Made by a program: the position numbers and the translations under genes
Notes under the pieces: generated by a model
What the model was told of the DNA's origin: nothing
Databases searched by the model: none
Seen by the model: only the letters and a program-made list of their open reading frames with translations
In this document: one piece after another, positions 23,021 through 23,210 of the stretch
How positions within the stretch are numbered: the first letter of the stretch is position 1
Layout: every line of letters begins with the position of its first letter
Assembly: GCA_937871985.1 (NCBI GenBank)
Contig: CALMPB010000105.1
Span: forward strand, 1 to 23,210
Reading direction: 5' to 3'
DNA length: 23,210 nucleotides
From: an uncultured Burkholderiaceae bacterium
GTDB lineage: Bacteria; Pseudomonadota; Gammaproteobacteria; Burkholderiales; Burkholderiaceae

Positions 23021-23210
23021 GATGCAGTCCCCACCAAGCCCATCGCGCCCGAGCGCATGCGGCACACGGTATTCCCAATGCCCGCAAGGCCTTGGGGCTG
23101 CTGGCGGCACGAAGCCACCTTGTGGCGAGTGCCGCCCCCAACCCACGTGCAGACTGGCTTTGCGCGCGCCGTGGTGCCGCGCCCTTCAATCTTGCCTTCC
23201 GCCTTTGCCC
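23017..23210 (-). CDS. Possible 3' end of a gene upstream of the relaxase
   Basis: A reading frame enters from beyond the right edge and ends at a TGA that overlaps the relaxase ATG (ATGA), the same coupling seen at traG-CopG-trbB. About 63 codons are visible, rich in Gly, Arg and Ala, with no recognised motif. In this ICE family a traF-type signal peptidase, a lytic transglycosylase or a similar transfer gene is expected here. The sequence does not show which. An open frame of this length is weak evidence in GC-rich DNA, so the support is the overlap and context only. Confidence 0.35.
   Translation of the reverse strand, partial: AKAEGKIEGRGTTARAKPVCTWVGGGTRHKVASCRQQPQGLAGIGNTVCRMRSGAMGLVGTAS

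Noticed and set aside
1..23210. CRISPR arrays, tRNA/rRNA genes, insertion sequences, defence systems or att repeats
   Set aside because: No regular repeats, transposase-like frames, RNA gene signatures or nuclease/toxin-antitoxin proteins were seen; the novelty lies in the catabolic cargo rather than a new system type.

Overview
The window looks like part of a Tn4371-family integrative and conjugative element (ICE) from a GC-rich proteobacterium. A betaproteobacterium of the Burkholderiales type is most likely, judged from codon use and protein style rather than a database match. Conjugation genes flank both ends, all on the minus strand. On the left are trbB (cut by the window edge), a CopG-type protein, the coupling protein traG, a small EexN-like entry-exclusion lipoprotein and a LysR regulator. 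On the right is a MobP-type relaxase, with the 3' end of one more possible gene overlapping its start. The space between relaxase and traG is a known cargo site in this ICE family; Tn4371 itself carries biphenyl genes there. No integrase, replication gene, att site, IS element, tRNA, rRNA or CRISPR array is visible.

The cargo, about 4.8 to 21.0 kb, is an almost complete acyl-CoA beta-oxidation system in two opposed operons. The minus-strand operon (10.48 down to 4.87 kb) encodes an aromatic-acid/H+ symporter-type MFS transporter, a large DmdC-like acyl-CoA dehydrogenase, a MaoC hydratase, both subunits of an electron-transfer flavoprotein and a small unknown ORF. The plus-strand operon (13.47 to 21.0 kb) encodes an LCAD/IVD-type acyl-CoA dehydrogenase, an alpha-methylacyl-CoA racemase (AMACR)-like protein, an acyl-CoA ligase, a FadA5-like thiolase, a catalytically complete enoyl-CoA hydratase, an HSD10-like short-chain dehydrogenase and a crotonase that lacks both hydratase glutamates. 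Between the operons, on the minus strand, lie an AraC-type regulator divergent from the plus operon and an MBL-fold hydrolase.

The likely logic is as follows. The transporter imports an organic acid and the ligase makes its CoA thioester. The racemase fixes the configuration of a 2-methyl branch. The two dehydrogenases pass electrons to the dedicated ETF. The hydratases, SDR and thiolase then release acetyl- or propionyl-CoA. The racemase, LCAD-type dehydrogenase and HSD10-like SDR together suggest a 2-methyl-branched substrate (isoprenoid, alicyclic, sterol side-chain or aryl-propionate type). No oxygenase or ring-cleavage gene is present, so ring degradation, if any, must be encoded elsewhere. 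The substrate cannot be named from sequence alone.
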